Shown here piece by piece: positions 5,619-5,945 of a stretch of DNA of 5,945 nt. The position numbers and the translations under genes are program-made. A model generated the notes under the pieces. The model was not told the origin of the DNA. It saw nothing but the letters and a program-made list of their open reading frames with translations, and ran no database searches. Position 1 is the stretch's first letter. Every line of letters starts with the position of its first letter. The stretch comes from an uncultured Verrucomicrobiota bacterium (GTDB lineage: Bacteria; Verrucomicrobiota; Kiritimatiellia; RFP12; UBA1067): positions 1 to 5,945 of the forward strand of contig CALYTX010000091.1 in NCBI GenBank assembly GCA_945487985.1, written 5' to 3'.

Positions 5619-5945
5619 ATGAAAACTACGATTCTTGCAGCGATTGCCGTTTTAGCATCCGGGCTTGGCCTTGCATCTCTACCAGTGCCGTTTCGCGGAG
5701 TGGTGGAAGGGTATTACGGTCGGCCGTGGGGGACGGAAGGGCGGCTTTCGCTGCTGGAATTCATGGGCGAGATGAAGATGAATGTTTTCATCTACGGTCC
5801 GAAAGACGATCCATACCACCATAGTAAATGGCGTGAACCTTATCCGGCGCGGGAGATGGCCGATTTCGCCAAGTTGCTGAAAACAGCCCAAGCTAATGGC
5901 GTTAATTTCTACTGGGCAATCCATCTCGGCGGCAGTTTTCGCACG
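5619..5945 (+). CDS. Secreted GH84-like beta-N-acetylglucosaminidase (O-GlcNAcase/hyaluronidase family), N-terminal part; 3' end outside window
   Basis: The frame starts at ATG 5619, stays open to the last base (109 codons) and continues outside. Residues 1-19 look like a Sec signal peptide (MK, hydrophobic core, probable cleavage after GLA), so the product is exported. From residue 24 the sequence matches the start of the GH84 catalytic barrel: FRGVVEGYYGRPW (25-37), then LLEFMGEMKMNVFIYGPKDDPYH (within 45-67) with the active-site lysine K62 of the KDD motif, WREPYP (71-76) and FYWAIH (97-102). GH84 enzymes remove beta-linked GlcNAc from glycoproteins or glycans by substrate-assisted catalysis; the paired catalytic aspartates would lie beyond the window. 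The catalytic domain follows the signal peptide directly, without the N-terminal domain seen in the Bacteroides and Clostridium enzymes. The ribosome binding site is weak (GGGA at 5611-5614 or GAGAAG at 5601-5606). The 35-nt gap after the malic enzyme suggests possible co-transcription. Confidence 0.9.
   Translation, partial: MKTTILAAIAVLASGLGLASLPVPFRGVVEGYYGRPWGTEGRLSLLEFMGEMKMNVFIYGPKDDPYHHSKWREPYPAREMADFAKLLKTAQANGVNFYWAIHLGGSFRT

Noticed and set aside
5599..5622. Seven-codon ORF (ATG 5599) overlapping the glycosidase start by ATGA
   Set aside because: It is too short and has no clear ribosome binding site; a chance overlap is likely.

Overview
All genes in this window lie on the + strand, and the ends cut two of them. 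The content is bacterial. It combines an exosortase with a fused EpsI-type domain, a WecA/MraY-like lipid-carrier sugar-phosphate transferase, and a secreted GH84-type glycosidase, in moderately GC-rich DNA. This suggests a Gram-negative, polysaccharide-rich and polysaccharide-degrading organism, perhaps from the Verrucomicrobiota/Lentisphaerota (PVC) side of the tree. That placement is inference from gene content; no rRNA or other taxonomic marker is present.

Layout: (1) 1-645 is the C-terminal two thirds of tsaD, a tRNA t6A modification enzyme and a housekeeping gene. (2) 646-844 is the only sizeable intergenic gap. It holds a good extended -10 element (TGGTATAAT) very close to the next start codon and a possible 34-codon upstream reading frame with a good ribosome binding site. 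(3) 845-2350 encodes an exosortase with an intact Cys/Arg/His triad fused to an EpsI-like domain. (4) 2347-4248 overlaps it by ATGA and encodes a two-part membrane protein: a WecA-like polyprenyl-phosphate sugar-1-phosphate transferase followed by the transmembrane plus Rossmann-like N-terminal half of a FlaA1/WbpM/CapD-type protein, without the catalytic sugar dehydratase domain. (5) 4288-5583 is a short-form malic enzyme. (6) 5619 to the window end is the start of a secreted GH84-like beta-N-acetylglucosaminidase.

How they work together: exosortases (transpeptidase-like processing of PEP-CTERM-type tails) are known to co-occur with exopolysaccharide loci. Translational coupling of the exosortase-EpsI gene to the enzyme that would load the first sugar onto the lipid carrier fits one module linking protein sorting to surface polysaccharide production. 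The malic enzyme and glycosidase follow closely (39 and 35 nt gaps) with no visible terminator, so they may be co-transcribed, but a functional link is not obvious. The most unusual points are the WecA::FlaA1-N fusion, the exosortase/transferase coupling, and the unusual translation start region of the exosortase. I found no CRISPR array, tRNA, rRNA, insertion sequence or convincing terminator.
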